From assembly GCA_963847945.1 (NCBI GenBank), contig CAWKBX010000003.1, positions 62,001 through 126,000 on the forward strand: 64,000 nucleotides of DNA, read 5' to 3'. The notes under the pieces were generated by a model. The model worked only from the letters and a program-made list of their open reading frames with translations, was not told the DNA's origin and ran no database searches. Source of the DNA: JANMJD01 sp963847945. Lineage in GTDB: Bacteria > Actinomycetota > Acidimicrobiia > Acidimicrobiales > Ilumatobacteraceae. The position numbers and the translations under genes were made by a program. This document shows positions 18,497 to 26,712 of this stretch, piece by piece (within the stretch, counting starts at the first letter, position 1; the number at the start of each line of letters is the position of its first letter).

Positions 18497-18526
18497 TTGG
18501 CGAATCAGTACGACTTCCTCTAGATT
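18497..18526 (+). promoter_or_regulatory. Probable promoter of the ATP synthase operon
   Basis: A -35-like TTGGCG (18497-18502) and a -10-like TAGATT (18521-18526) are separated by 18 bases, about 75 bases upstream of the first operon gene. The same -10 hexamer TAGATT is used by the strong candidate promoter at 27293. The 18431-18600 gap holds nothing else recognisable apart from a 17-codon ATG reading frame at 18551 of doubtful meaning. Confidence 0.45.
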
Positions 18527-18600
18527 GAGATTTCATTCACAAGCTCCCTGATGCACACCCTGCGTCGGCCCGGCTACGAATCTCCGACAGGACCGAGTTT

Positions 18601-18876
18601 TTGAAGCTGTACCCCGCCAACCGAACTGCGCAACTGGCTGGCAATCGCCAGTCGGGCGATGCGTTGGCCAAGGGTGCGGAGCATGCCGGGGTCATCCTGT
18701 TCTTCTTCGGTCTCGGCTGGCTGGTCGACCGCTGGTTGGGTACCAAGCCGATTTTCATGATCGTGCTGATGGTGCTCGGCATCGTCGGTCAATTCGCCCG
18801 GCTTTGGTATGCCTACGATGCGGACATGAAGTCTCACGAGCAGCGGTTGGCATCCCGCCGGGATTCCATCTCATGA
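18601..18876 (+). CDS. atpZ: AtpZ-type small membrane protein (ATPase gene 1 family)
   Basis: 91 residues with a TTG start (MKLYPANRTAQLAG...). Two hydrophobic segments (AGVILFFFGLGWLVDRWLG and FMIVLMVLGIVGQFARLWYAY) in the F0F1-ATPase subunit/AtpZ pattern, including GLGWLVDRWLGT. AtpZ, with AtpI, is associated with assembly or Mg/Ca handling of the c-ring. Its stop overlaps the next start as ATGA, so the AtpZ-AtpI pair is translationally coupled. The start is uncertain: the reading frame is open upstream to at least 18550 without a better start codon. Confidence 0.8.
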   Translation: MKLYPANRTAQLAGNRQSGDALAKGAEHAGVILFFFGLGWLVDRWLGTKPIFMIVLMVLGIVGQFARLWYAYDADMKSHEQRLASRRDSIS

Positions 18877-19328
18877 ACTCGCCCATCGTCACCCGACTCG
18901 ACGGCCCTGCGCCCGAGAGCGAAATCTCCCGCGACATGGCCAAGCGTGGCCTGTACCTCGCCCCCGTGCTCATCGGCCTGTGTGCTGCCCTGTGGGGCGC
19001 AGACGGCGCGCTCTCGGCGCTCTACGGCATGGCGGTCATTATCGTCAATTTCCTGCTGTCGGCCGCCCTCATGGCGTACACCGCCAAGATCTCGCTGGGA
19101 ATGATGATGGGAGCGGTACTCTTCGGCTACCTTCTTCGTCTCGGCCTGATCCTTCTGGCCGTGCTGTTGGTCAAAGAAGCCAGCTGGATTTCGCATCCGG
19201 CCCTCGGATTGACCATCATCGTGACGCACCTCGGTCTGCTCCTCTGGGAGCTCCGCTATGTGTCTGCATCACTGGCCTTCCCGGGCCTGAAACCCACCAC
19301 CCGCCCCCACACGAGCCCGACGAGCTGA
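18873..19328 (+). CDS. atpI: AtpI-like ATP synthase assembly protein
   Basis: 151 residues from ATG 18873. Four predicted membrane segments (YLAPVLIGLCAALWG; SALYGMAVIIVNFLLSAALM; MMMGAVLFGYLLRLGLILLAVLLV; ALGLTIIVTHLGLLLWELRYV) match the ATP synthase I family. AtpI helps c-ring oligomerisation in several bacteria. The C-terminal tail is Pro/Thr-rich (PGLKPTTRPHTSPTS). It lies between atpZ (4-base overlap) and atpB (11-base gap), the normal place for this gene. Confidence 0.82.
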   Translation: MNSPIVTRLDGPAPESEISRDMAKRGLYLAPVLIGLCAALWGADGALSALYGMAVIIVNFLLSAALMAYTAKISLGMMMGAVLFGYLLRLGLILLAVLLVKEASWISHPALGLTIIVTHLGLLLWELRYVSASLAFPGLKPTTRPHTSPTS

Positions 19329-19339
19329 GGTCCATCACC

Positions 19340-20107
19340 GTGTTCGCCCTCGAGTTTCCCGACATCAACGAGATTCTGCGTTGGCGCGACGTTTTCACGT
19401 CGTTCAACAAGATTGGCATCATTGCCGTCCTCGCCGCCTTGATCGGAACCGTTGTCTTCCTGCTTGCCGGATCGAAAGACGCCAAGGTTGCCCCGACTGG
19501 GGTCCGCAACCTCGCCGAAACGACCGTCGAGTTCATCGAGAACGGCGTCGTCATGCAGACGATGGGCAAAGAAGGACTTGGCTGGACCCCGTTCCTGCTG
19601 GCGATGTTCATCTTCGTCTACCTGTGCAACCTGCCCGGCATCATCCCGTTCTTCCAGATGCCGGCCACGGCTCGCATTGCCATCCCGCTGTTCCTCTCTC
19701 TGCTTGTCTGGGTGATCTACAACGGTGTCGGCCTCAAGCACCAGGGCATCGGGTACCTCACTCACATGCTGTGGCCGCCCGGGGTGCCGACGGCGCTCAA
19801 GCCGCTGGTGGGTGTCATCGAGTTCGTCTCGAACATCCTCATCCGGCCGTTCTCGTTGACCGTGCGACTCTTCGCCAACATGCTGGCCGGGCACATCCTG
19901 CTCGTCACCTTCGCTCTGCTCACCAAAGAACTCGTGCAGGGTGACTCGCTGGTGCTCAAGCCGGTCGGCATCCTCCCGTTCTTCATGCTGGTGTTCCTCA
20001 CCGCCTTTGAGGTGCTGGTCGGCTTCCTGCAGGCATACATCATCACCATCCTCACCGCCGTGTTCATCAGCACTTCGATGCACCACGAGTCGGCCGAGAG
20101 CCACTGA
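19340..20107 (+). CDS. atpB: ATP synthase Fo subunit a
   Basis: 255 residues from GTG 19340, 11 bases after atpI. Polytopic membrane subunit that provides the two proton half-channels. The essential stator arginine lies in RPFSLTVRLFANMLAGH, and the final helices include AFEVLVGFLQAYIITILTAVF. The N-terminal region FALEFPDINEILRW is typical of actinobacterial a subunits that begin with a short acidic leader. No ATG lies nearby in frame, so the GTG is favoured. Confidence 0.96.
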   Translation: MFALEFPDINEILRWRDVFTSFNKIGIIAVLAALIGTVVFLLAGSKDAKVAPTGVRNLAETTVEFIENGVVMQTMGKEGLGWTPFLLAMFIFVYLCNLPGIIPFFQMPATARIAIPLFLSLLVWVIYNGVGLKHQGIGYLTHMLWPPGVPTALKPLVGVIEFVSNILIRPFSLTVRLFANMLAGHILLVTFALLTKELVQGDSLVLKPVGILPFFMLVFLTAFEVLVGFLQAYIITILTAVFISTSMHHESAESH

Positions 20108-20180
20108 GCCCCGGCTCGTTCGAATACCGCGTTACCCAAGATCTCCCACACACGAAAAACCATCAGGAGAAACGAAAGTC

Positions 20181-20462
20181 ATGGAAGCATTTTCTCGTCT
20201 CGTCGCCGTTGCCGCTGATCCGGCTACCGCTGCCAAGGATGCCAAGGCCGCAGCCGCGGCCGGCTCGGCCGGGTTCGCGTATGGCCTTGCCGCCATCGGC
20301 CCGGGCATTGGCATCGGTTACATCGTCGGCAAGTCCGTCGAGGCTATGGCTCGTCAGCCCGAGGCCGCCGGCATGGTGCGTACCACCATGTTCCTCGGCA
20401 TCGCCTTCACCGAGGCCCTCGCCCTCATCGGGTTCGTGGTCTTCATCCTCATCGGTCTCTGA
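20181..20462 (+). CDS. atpE: ATP synthase Fo subunit c
   Basis: 93 residues from ATG 20181, preceded by AGGAGAAA at about 20165 as ribosome binding site. Two membrane hairpin helices: the first with the Gly-rich packing motif AAIGPGIGIGYIVG, the second with the ion-binding carboxylate in FTEALALIGFVVF. The loop AMARQPEAAG contains the conserved RQP that contacts the rotor stalk. The residue after the Glu is Ala and the Na+-type Gln/Ser signature is absent, which favours proton coupling. The roughly 28-residue Ala/Lys-rich N-terminal extension (DPATAAKDAKAAAAAG) is longer than in most c subunits. Confidence 0.96.
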   Translation: MEAFSRLVAVAADPATAAKDAKAAAAAGSAGFAYGLAAIGPGIGIGYIVGKSVEAMARQPEAAGMVRTTMFLGIAFTEALALIGFVVFILIGL

Positions 20463-20503
20463 CCGATCTTGTCCCTGTCCCCCGACTCCACCAAGGAGCT
20501 GAC

Positions 20504-21118
20504 GTGCTGAGAGCCGTCGTCACCCATCAGGGTGCGTCGCTGGTGCAAGTCCGACTCCTCAGTGCCGACGAACCCGTCGCCACCGAGGAAGAGGGCGGTC
20601 ACAGCGCAGTCGCACCGAAGGATGGCCCGAGTCCTATCGCCCCCGAGCTCAAAGAGCTTGCCTGGGGTGCCGGGTCATTCATCGTCTTCGCGCTGCTGAT
20701 GCGCTACTTCCTGTTCCCCCGGCTCAAGTCCGGCATGGATGCCCGCTATGGGGCAATCCGTTCCGATCACGAGACGGCCGAGCGGGTCAAGGCGACGGCG
20801 CAGGCCGAAGTCGCCGACTACCAGGGCGCACTCGCTTCCGTGCGCGCCGAGGCAGCCGGTCGAGTCGACGCCGTTCGCCAGACCCTCGAGTCGGAGCGCA
20901 CCGCCAAGCTGGCCACGGTCAACGCCGGCATCGCTTCTCGCCGGGCGGCGGCGATCGCCGAATCCGATGCTGCACGAGAGGCCGTGCGCGGCCAGATCGA
21001 GTCGGCCGTCGGTTCGGTCGCCAGTCGTACGGTTGAGCTCGCCACCGGTAAGGCTCCGACCGCCGATGCGGTTGCCCGCGTCGTTGCCGATCAGATGAGC
21101 GCCGGGGTGTCGTCATGA
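20504..21118 (+). CDS. atpF: ATP synthase Fo b-type subunit (first copy, b'-like)
   Basis: 204 residues from GTG 20504 with AAGGAG at about 20493. An unusually long N-terminus (about 55 residues, including an acidic stretch EPVATEEEGG) precedes one membrane helix (GSFIVFALLMRYFLFPRLK). A long charged coiled coil of the peripheral stalk follows (SDHETAERVKATAQAEVADYQ onward). Together with the next gene it makes a heterodimeric b/b' stalk likely. The stop overlaps the next start (ATGA). Confidence 0.85.
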   Translation: MLRAVVTHQGASLVQVRLLSADEPVATEEEGGHSAVAPKDGPSPIAPELKELAWGAGSFIVFALLMRYFLFPRLKSGMDARYGAIRSDHETAERVKATAQAEVADYQGALASVRAEAAGRVDAVRQTLESERTAKLATVNAGIASRRAAAIAESDAAREAVRGQIESAVGSVASRTVELATGKAPTADAVARVVADQMSAGVSS

Positions 21119-21684
21119 GCGTGCTGTCGATCGCCATCAAGATGGCCGAAGAGGGCCCGCATCGTGACTCCGGCGGACAGGTCACCACTCACCACTGGTT
21201 CCTGCCCGAGACCTACGAGCTGATCTACGGTGGCCTCGCCTCGGTGATCATCTTCGGTGCGCTCTACAAGTTCGCCCTGCCGATGATGAAGAAGAGCCTC
21301 GCTGATCGCACCGCTCGCATTCAGAAGGAACTCGACGACGGCCGCAATGCTCGCACCACTGCCGAGGCCGAGGCGGCGCAGATTCGGTCGGCCAAGGGTG
21401 ACATCGAGGGCGAGCGTGCTCGTCTGCTCGCCGACGCCGACACGCAAGCGGCGCAGATGCTCACCGAAGGTCGGGCTCGCCTGGCCACCGAGGTAGCCGA
21501 CGCCGAAGCCAAGGCCGATGCCGACATCGCCCAACTCGCCAGCCGTTCGGGTGACGAGTTGCGCGGCGAGATCGCTCGTCTGTCGGCCGGTGCCGCCGAT
21601 CGTCTGCTCCTCCAACAGCTCGATGCCGCCACGCACAACGATCTCATCGAGTCGTTCATCGCAAAGGTGGGTGCATCGAAATGA
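21115..21684 (+). CDS. atpF: ATP synthase Fo b-type subunit (second copy)
   Basis: 189 residues from ATG 21115. A short amphipathic leader containing a His-rich TTHHWFLPE segment, one membrane helix (LASVIIFGALYKFALPMMK), then a continuous coiled coil rich in Ala, Glu and Arg ending LIESFIAKVGASK. In mycobacteria the second b subunit is fused to delta; here it is a stand-alone protein followed by a separate delta gene, each with a four-base overlap. Confidence 0.87.
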   Translation: MSVLSIAIKMAEEGPHRDSGGQVTTHHWFLPETYELIYGGLASVIIFGALYKFALPMMKKSLADRTARIQKELDDGRNARTTAEAEAAQIRSAKGDIEGERARLLADADTQAAQMLTEGRARLATEVADAEAKADADIAQLASRSGDELRGEIARLSAGAADRLLLQQLDAATHNDLIESFIAKVGASK

Positions 21685-22208
21685 GTTCCGATCGCATTGA
21701 CGGCTACGCCCGAGCGTTGTTCGAAATCGCCCGCGCCGAGGGAACCCTCGACGAGGTCGAAGACGAGCTGTTCCGCTTCGCTCGTAGCGTCGAAGGTTCC
21801 GACGCCCTGCGCAACGCCCTCACCGATGAGCAGGTGCCGGCATCCCGCCGCCAGGCCATCGTCGAGGACCTGCTCGGTGGCAAGACCACGACTACTACCA
21901 CGCAACTCATCTCGCTCGTCGTCGGCTCCGGCCGCGGTCGCGACCTTCCGGCGATCATCGACCGGTTGGTGCAACGGGCGTCCAGCTCCAAGCAGCTGGA
22001 AGTTGCCGAGGTCCGCACGGCAGTCGCACTGACCGCCGACCAGCAGACCCGCCTGGCTGCCGCCCTGGCTAACGCCACCGGCAAACAGGTCAACTTGAAG
22101 GTCATCGTCGATCCCGCCGTTCTCGGTGGAGTCGTGGCGACCGTGGGCGACACCGTCATCGACGGCAGCGTTCGCACCCGTTTGGAACAACTCAAGGCCC
22201 GGCTGTAA
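21681..22208 (+). CDS. atpH: ATP synthase F1 subunit delta
   Basis: 175 residues from ATG 21681. N-terminal helical domain (DRIDGYARALFEIARAEGTLDEVEDEL) and C-terminal domain with the family signature VDPAVLGGVVATVGDTVIDGSVRTRLEQLK. The subunit joins the F1 crown to the b stalk. The run of ACG/ACT codons at about 21886-21903 gives TTTTTT, a small low-complexity oddity in the linker. Confidence 0.95.
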   Translation: MSSDRIDGYARALFEIARAEGTLDEVEDELFRFARSVEGSDALRNALTDEQVPASRRQAIVEDLLGGKTTTTTTQLISLVVGSGRGRDLPAIIDRLVQRASSSKQLEVAEVRTAVALTADQQTRLAAALANATGKQVNLKVIVDPAVLGGVVATVGDTVIDGSVRTRLEQLKARL

Positions 22209-22224
22209 GGACTCAGGAGACACC

Positions 22225-23826
22225 ATGGCTGAGCTCACGCTCTCAGCTGCTGACATCGCAGCGGCACTCAAGAAAAACCTCGAAGGCTTCGAGCCTTCCC
22301 TCGAAGCCCGCACCGTCGGTCGTGTCGCCGAAGTCGGCGACGGCATCGCTCGCATCTCGGGGCTTCCCGACTGTGCAGTGAACGAATTGCTCGAGTTCGC
22401 CGACGGGACCATCGGTCTCGCGCTGAACCTCGACGAAGGTTCGATCGGCTCCGTGGTGCTCGGCGAAGCCAGCCACATCGAAGAGGGCCAGCCGGTGAAG
22501 GCCACCGGCCAGATCCTCTCGGTCCCCGTCGGTGACGGTGTCCTCGGACGGGTGGTCAACGCGCTCGGTACCCCGATCGATGGTCGCGGTCCGCTGGTTG
22601 GCACTCAGAGCCGTCGAGTCGAGATCCAGGCGCCCGGCATCATGGGTCGCAAGCCCGTGCACGAGCCGATGCAGACCGGCATCAAGTCGATCGACGCAAT
22701 GACCCCGATCGGTCGGGGCCAGCGCGAGCTGATCATCGGCGACCGCAAGACCGGCAAGACCACCATCGCCATCGACACCATCCTGAACCAGGCTGGCCAG
22801 GGCGTGAAGTGCATCTATGTGGCGATCGGCCAGAAGGCCTCGACTGTTGCGCAGACGGTCGAGACCATGCGCCAGGCCGGCGCAATGGAGTACACCGTCG
22901 TCGTCAACGCCCCGGCGTCCGATCCGGCCCCCTTCAAGTACCTGGCTCCGTACGCCGGTTGCGCGATGGGTCAGCACTGGATGGAAAACGGCGAGCACGC
23001 CCTCATCGTGTACGACGACCTTTCCAAGCAGGCCGAGGCCTACCGCCAGATGTCGCTGCTGCTCCGTCGTCCCCCGGGCCGCGAGGCGTACCCCGGCGAC
23101 GTGTTCTACCTTCACTCCCGCCTGCTCGAGCGGGCCGCCAAGCTGTCCGATGAAAAGGGTGCCGGTTCGCTGACGGCCCTGCCGATCATCGAGACGAAGG
23201 CCGGAGACGTGTCGGCGTACATTCCGACCAACGTGATCTCAATCACCGACGGCCAGGTATATCTGCAGGACAACCTCTTCAAGTCGGGTGTTCGTCCCGC
23301 CGTCGACGTGGGCATCTCGGTGTCCCGCGTGGGTAGCGCGGCGCAGACCGGCTCGATGAAGGCCGTTGCCGGAACGCTGAAGCTCGACCTCGCCCAGTTC
23401 CGTGAGCTCGAAGCCTTCGCCACGTTCGGTTCGGAACTCGACGCCATCTCGAAGGCTCAGCTCGAGCGGGGATATCGACTGGTCGAGCTGCTCAAGCAGC
23501 CGCTCAACAGCCCGATGTCGGTTGCCAAGCAGGTCGTATCGATCTTCGCTGGTGTTCGTGGCTACCTCGATGACGTTGCCGTCACCGATGTCAAGCGCTT
23601 CGAGTCGGAGTTGCTCGGCTATGTCGACAGCCGCCACTCGGCGATGCTCGACGACCTGACGACTCGCAAGAAGGGCGTGCCCGACGAACTCGGTGACGTC
23701 ATCACCGCGTTCAAGGCCCAGTTCGTATCGGGTGCCGCCGGTGGCGGTGCTTCGGCCAACCCGCTCGCTACCGACGCCGACGAACTCGGTGCCGCGGCCA
23801 GCAACAAGACCCTGGCAACGGAGTGA
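22225..23826 (+). CDS. atpA: ATP synthase F1 subunit alpha
   Basis: 533 residues from ATG 22225, preceded by CAGGAG. A longer open frame exists upstream inside atpH but the ATG matches the family start. Contains the P-loop GDRKTGKTTIAIDTI, the arginine-finger region in VSVSRVGSAAQTGSMK-like context, and the alpha-specific ALPIIETKAGDVSAYIPTNV. Non-catalytic nucleotide-binding subunit of the alpha3beta3 hexamer. The C-terminal tail after AFKAQFVSG is Ala/Gly-rich and extends the protein by about 25 residues (ANPLATDADELGAAASN), as seen in several actinobacteria. Confidence 0.98.
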   Translation: MAELTLSAADIAAALKKNLEGFEPSLEARTVGRVAEVGDGIARISGLPDCAVNELLEFADGTIGLALNLDEGSIGSVVLGEASHIEEGQPVKATGQILSVPVGDGVLGRVVNALGTPIDGRGPLVGTQSRRVEIQAPGIMGRKPVHEPMQTGIKSIDAMTPIGRGQRELIIGDRKTGKTTIAIDTILNQAGQGVKCIYVAIGQKASTVAQTVETMRQAGAMEYTVVVNAPASDPAPFKYLAPYAGCAMGQHWMENGEHALIVYDDLSKQAEAYRQMSLLLRRPPGREAYPGDVFYLHSRLLERAAKLSDEKGAGSLTALPIIETKAGDVSAYIPTNVISITDGQVYLQDNLFKSGVRPAVDVGISVSRVGSAAQTGSMKAVAGTLKLDLAQFRELEAFATFGSELDAISKAQLERGYRLVELLKQPLNSPMSVAKQVVSIFAGVRGYLDDVAVTDVKRFESELLGYVDSRHSAMLDDLTTRKKGVPDELGDVITAFKAQFVSGAAGGGASANPLATDADELGAAASNKTLATE

Positions 23827-23834
23827 TCTGAGCC

Positions 23835-25154
23835 ATGGCTGGTGGTCAGGAACGAATTCTTCGTGGACGCATTCGTAGCGTCCAAGCCACGAAGAAGATC
23901 ACGCGCGCAATGGAACTCATTGCCGCCTCCCGGATCGTCAAGGCCCAGCAGCGCGTCATTGCCGCCGTCCCCTATTCGGAGCAGATCACCGAGGTCGTCA
24001 AAGACCTCGCATCGGCTGGTGGGGATGTTCGCAGCCCGCTGCTGACCGGTCGTCCGGACCAGAAGACCAAGTGTTACGTGGTCATCAACGCCGATCGTGG
24101 TCTGTGTGGTGGCTACAACTCGGGCGTCGTGCGTGCCGCCGAAGGCGAGATCAAGGCCGACGTGCTCGCCGGCAAGGACTACGCCGTCGTCACCGTCGGA
24201 CGTAAATCCGAGTCGTACTTCCGGTACCGCGGCTACAAGATCGCCGACTCGCATGCGGGCTTCAGCGACAACCCGACGTACGAGAACGCTCGCACGATCG
24301 GCAAGGCCGTCGTCGCCGCGTACAACGCTGGCGAAGTCGATTCGGTCGAGTTGGTCTACACCCGGTTCATTTCGGCCGGATCGCAGGAAGTCGTGCTGCG
24401 TCCATTGGTGCCGCTCGATCGCGAGCTGGTCGCCGGTGGAGACGGCAAGCCGGGGACCGACGGGGCGAGCGCCTCGTATGAGATGGAGCCTGACGCCTCG
24501 ACCATCCTCGACAGCCTGCTGCCGCGCTACGTCGAAGCCCGCATCTATGCCGCACTGCTGAACGCCGCGGCTTCCGAGCATGCTGCTCGTCAGCGAGCGA
24601 TGAAGTCGGCCACCGACAACGCCGAGGAACTGATCAAGAACCTCAGCCGTATCATGAACCGGGCCCGCCAAGACTCGATCACCACCGAGATCATGGAGAT
24701 CGTCAGTGGGGCCGAGGCGCTCGGCAACAAAAAGGGCAATATCCGGATCATCGACCTCGGCGATGACGCTGAGGATGCGCTGTTCGCGTCGTCGAAGGGC
24801 GGCACGGCCGCCAATCCGGCTGCACTCTCGTCGGACCAGGCCCCGGTGGCGTCCATGGCTTCATGTCGACACCTGCCGCGCGCTTCGACCGCGGTCATCG
24901 ACCGCCCGTCTGCCCCTTCGGTGGTGTCCGATACCCCCGACGATCTTGAAGAAGAGATCGACGGCATCGGACCGGTCATCGTGAAGAAGCTCGCCGCTAT
25001 TGGCGTTACAACTTTCCGCCAGATCGCATCGTGGTCCCCCGAGGACATCGAGCGAATCGGCGAAGAACTGGCCTTCAAGGGCCGTATTGAGCGCGAGGAC
25101 TGGATTGCCCAAGCCAAACAGGCCCACGCGATCAAGTACGGCGAGACGATCTGA
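23835..25154 (+). CDS. atpG: ATP synthase F1 subunit gamma with C-terminal helix-hairpin-helix extension
   Basis: 439 residues instead of the usual about 290-310. Residues 1 to about 295 are a standard gamma subunit: N-terminal helix RGRIRSVQATKKITRAMELI, the Rossmann-like middle with NADRGLCGGYNSGVVR, and C-terminal helix ending TTEIMEIVSGAEAL. After that comes a linker of about 70 residues (Ser/Ala/Pro-rich). From about residue 368 follows a compact domain, EEIDGIGPVIVKKLAAIGVT then SPEDIERIGEELAFKGRIER-EDWIAQAK. It matches the helix-hairpin-helix domains attached to some ribosomal L21 and Complex I proteins. The frame and codon use are continuous across the join and the stop is 17 bases before atpD, so an assembly artefact is unlikely. 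Confidence 0.95.
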   Translation: MAGGQERILRGRIRSVQATKKITRAMELIAASRIVKAQQRVIAAVPYSEQITEVVKDLASAGGDVRSPLLTGRPDQKTKCYVVINADRGLCGGYNSGVVRAAEGEIKADVLAGKDYAVVTVGRKSESYFRYRGYKIADSHAGFSDNPTYENARTIGKAVVAAYNAGEVDSVELVYTRFISAGSQEVVLRPLVPLDRELVAGGDGKPGTDGASASYEMEPDASTILDSLLPRYVEARIYAALLNAAASEHAARQRAMKSATDNAEELIKNLSRIMNRARQDSITTEIMEIVSGAEALGNKKGNIRIIDLGDDAEDALFASSKGGTAANPAALSSDQAPVASMASCRHLPRASTAVIDRPSAPSVVSDTPDDLEEEIDGIGPVIVKKLAAIGVTTFRQIASWSPEDIERIGEELAFKGRIEREDWIAQAKQAHAIKYGETI

Positions 25155-25171
25155 GTATCAGGAGCACTGTC

Positions 25172-26608
25172 ATGACTATGACCGAGAACAACTTGAAGGA
25201 CGGCCGGGTCGTCTCCATCGCCGGCCCCGTCATCGATGTGGAGTTCCCTCGCGGCAGCCTGCCCGAGTTGAACACCGCGCTGTCGATGACGATCAGCGTC
25301 GGTGGCGATGACATCGAAGTGCTGGCCGAAGTGGCCCAGCAGCTCGGTGACAGCCGCGTCCGCGCCGTTTGCATGAAGCCGACCGACGGCCTGACTCGTG
25401 GCGCCACGGTGCGCAACACCGGCTTCGGCATCCGCGTGCCCGTCGGTGACCGCACCCTCGGTCACGTGTGGAACGTGTGGGGCGAGGTGCTCGACGGTGA
25501 CAATGCCGACTTCGCCGACATCGAGCGTTGGGCAATCCACCGTCCCGCTCCCGACTTCGATGCGCTCGAGCCGTCGAAGCGCCTGTTCGAAACCGGTATC
25601 AAGGTCATCGACTTGCTCACCCCGTACGTGGCCGGTGGCAAGATCGGTCTGTTCGGTGGAGCCGGCGTCGGCAAGACCGTGCTCATCACCGAGATGATCC
25701 GTCGTGTGGCCCAGAACCACGGTGGTGTGTCGGTGTTCGCCGGTGTCGGCGAGCGCACCCGTGAGGGCACCGACCTCATGCTCGAAATGACCGAGTCGGG
25801 TGTGTTCGAGAAGGCCGCCCTCGTGTTCGGTCAGATGGACGAGCCGCCGGGCGTGCGCCTGCGTGTCGCCCTGTCGGCCCTCACCATGGCCGAGTATTTC
25901 CGTGACGTGCAGAACCAGGACGTGTTGTTGTTCGTCGACAACATCTTCCGTTTCGTGCAGGCCGGCTCGGAAGTGTCGACCCTGCTCGGCCGTATGCCGT
26001 CGGCCGTGGGTTACCAGCCCACCCTTGCCGACGAAATGGGCCAGCTCCAGGAGCGGATCACATCGACCCGCGGCCGCTCGATCACGTCACTGCAGGCCGT
26101 GTACGTGCCCGCCGACGACTACACCGACCCGGCCCCGTTCACCACCTTCACCCACCTCGATGCCACCACCGAGCTCTCTCGCCAGGTGGCGGCCCTCGGC
26201 ATCTACCCGGCCGTGGACCCGCTCGCCTCGACGTCGACGATTCTGCAGCCCGACGTGGTTGGCCAGCGTCACTACAACGTGGCCCGCGGCGTGCAGGAGA
26301 ACCTGCAGCGCTACAAGGAACTGCAGGACATCATCGCCATCCTCGGCCTCGATGAGTTGTCGGAGGAAGATCGCCTCACCGTCAACCGGGCCCGCAAGAT
26401 CCAACGGTTCCTGTCGCAGCCGTTCTACGTTGCGGAGGTCTTCACCGGTGTGCAGGGCGAGACCGTGCCGATCGCCGAGACGGTCGAGAGTTTCGAGGCC
26501 ATCTTGCGGGGCGACCTCGACGCTGTGCCCGAGCAGGCCTTCTTGAACGTCGGTGGGGTCGAGCAGGTGCTTGCCAAGGCCAAGGCCCTGCAGGAATCTG
26601 CAGGCTGA
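25172..26608 (+). CDS. atpD: ATP synthase F1 subunit beta
   Basis: 478 residues from ATG 25172 with CAGGAG upstream. Catalytic subunit: Walker A FGGAGVGKTVLITEMI, catalytic Glu region VFAGVGERTREGTDL, Walker B DVLLFVDNIFRF, and the family signature PAVDPLASTS. The DELSEEDRLTVNRARKIQRF segment is the DELSEED lever that contacts gamma. Full length and undisturbed. The 104-base spacer that follows is the largest gap inside this operon. Confidence 0.98.
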   Translation: MTMTENNLKDGRVVSIAGPVIDVEFPRGSLPELNTALSMTISVGGDDIEVLAEVAQQLGDSRVRAVCMKPTDGLTRGATVRNTGFGIRVPVGDRTLGHVWNVWGEVLDGDNADFADIERWAIHRPAPDFDALEPSKRLFETGIKVIDLLTPYVAGGKIGLFGGAGVGKTVLITEMIRRVAQNHGGVSVFAGVGERTREGTDLMLEMTESGVFEKAALVFGQMDEPPGVRLRVALSALTMAEYFRDVQNQDVLLFVDNIFRFVQAGSEVSTLLGRMPSAVGYQPTLADEMGQLQERITSTRGRSITSLQAVYVPADDYTDPAPFTTFTHLDATTELSRQVAALGIYPAVDPLASTSTILQPDVVGQRHYNVARGVQENLQRYKELQDIIAILGLDELSEEDRLTVNRARKIQRFLSQPFYVAEVFTGVQGETVPIAETVESFEAILRGDLDAVPEQAFLNVGGVEQVLAKAKALQESAG

Positions 26609-26712
26609 TGTCGATGGTCGGGACTGGCCTCCGCTGCGCTTTGACCGCTCCCTCCTTGCGGCTCGTCGCTGGCGCTTCCCTCACCGCCTTACTGTGACTT
26701 TCGGAGAAATAC

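Noticed and set aside
25172..26608. Possible second ATPase-type gene upstream of atpC in the 104-base spacer
   Set aside because: The 26609-26712 spacer is non-coding; it contains only a GC-rich stretch and the atpC ribosome binding site.
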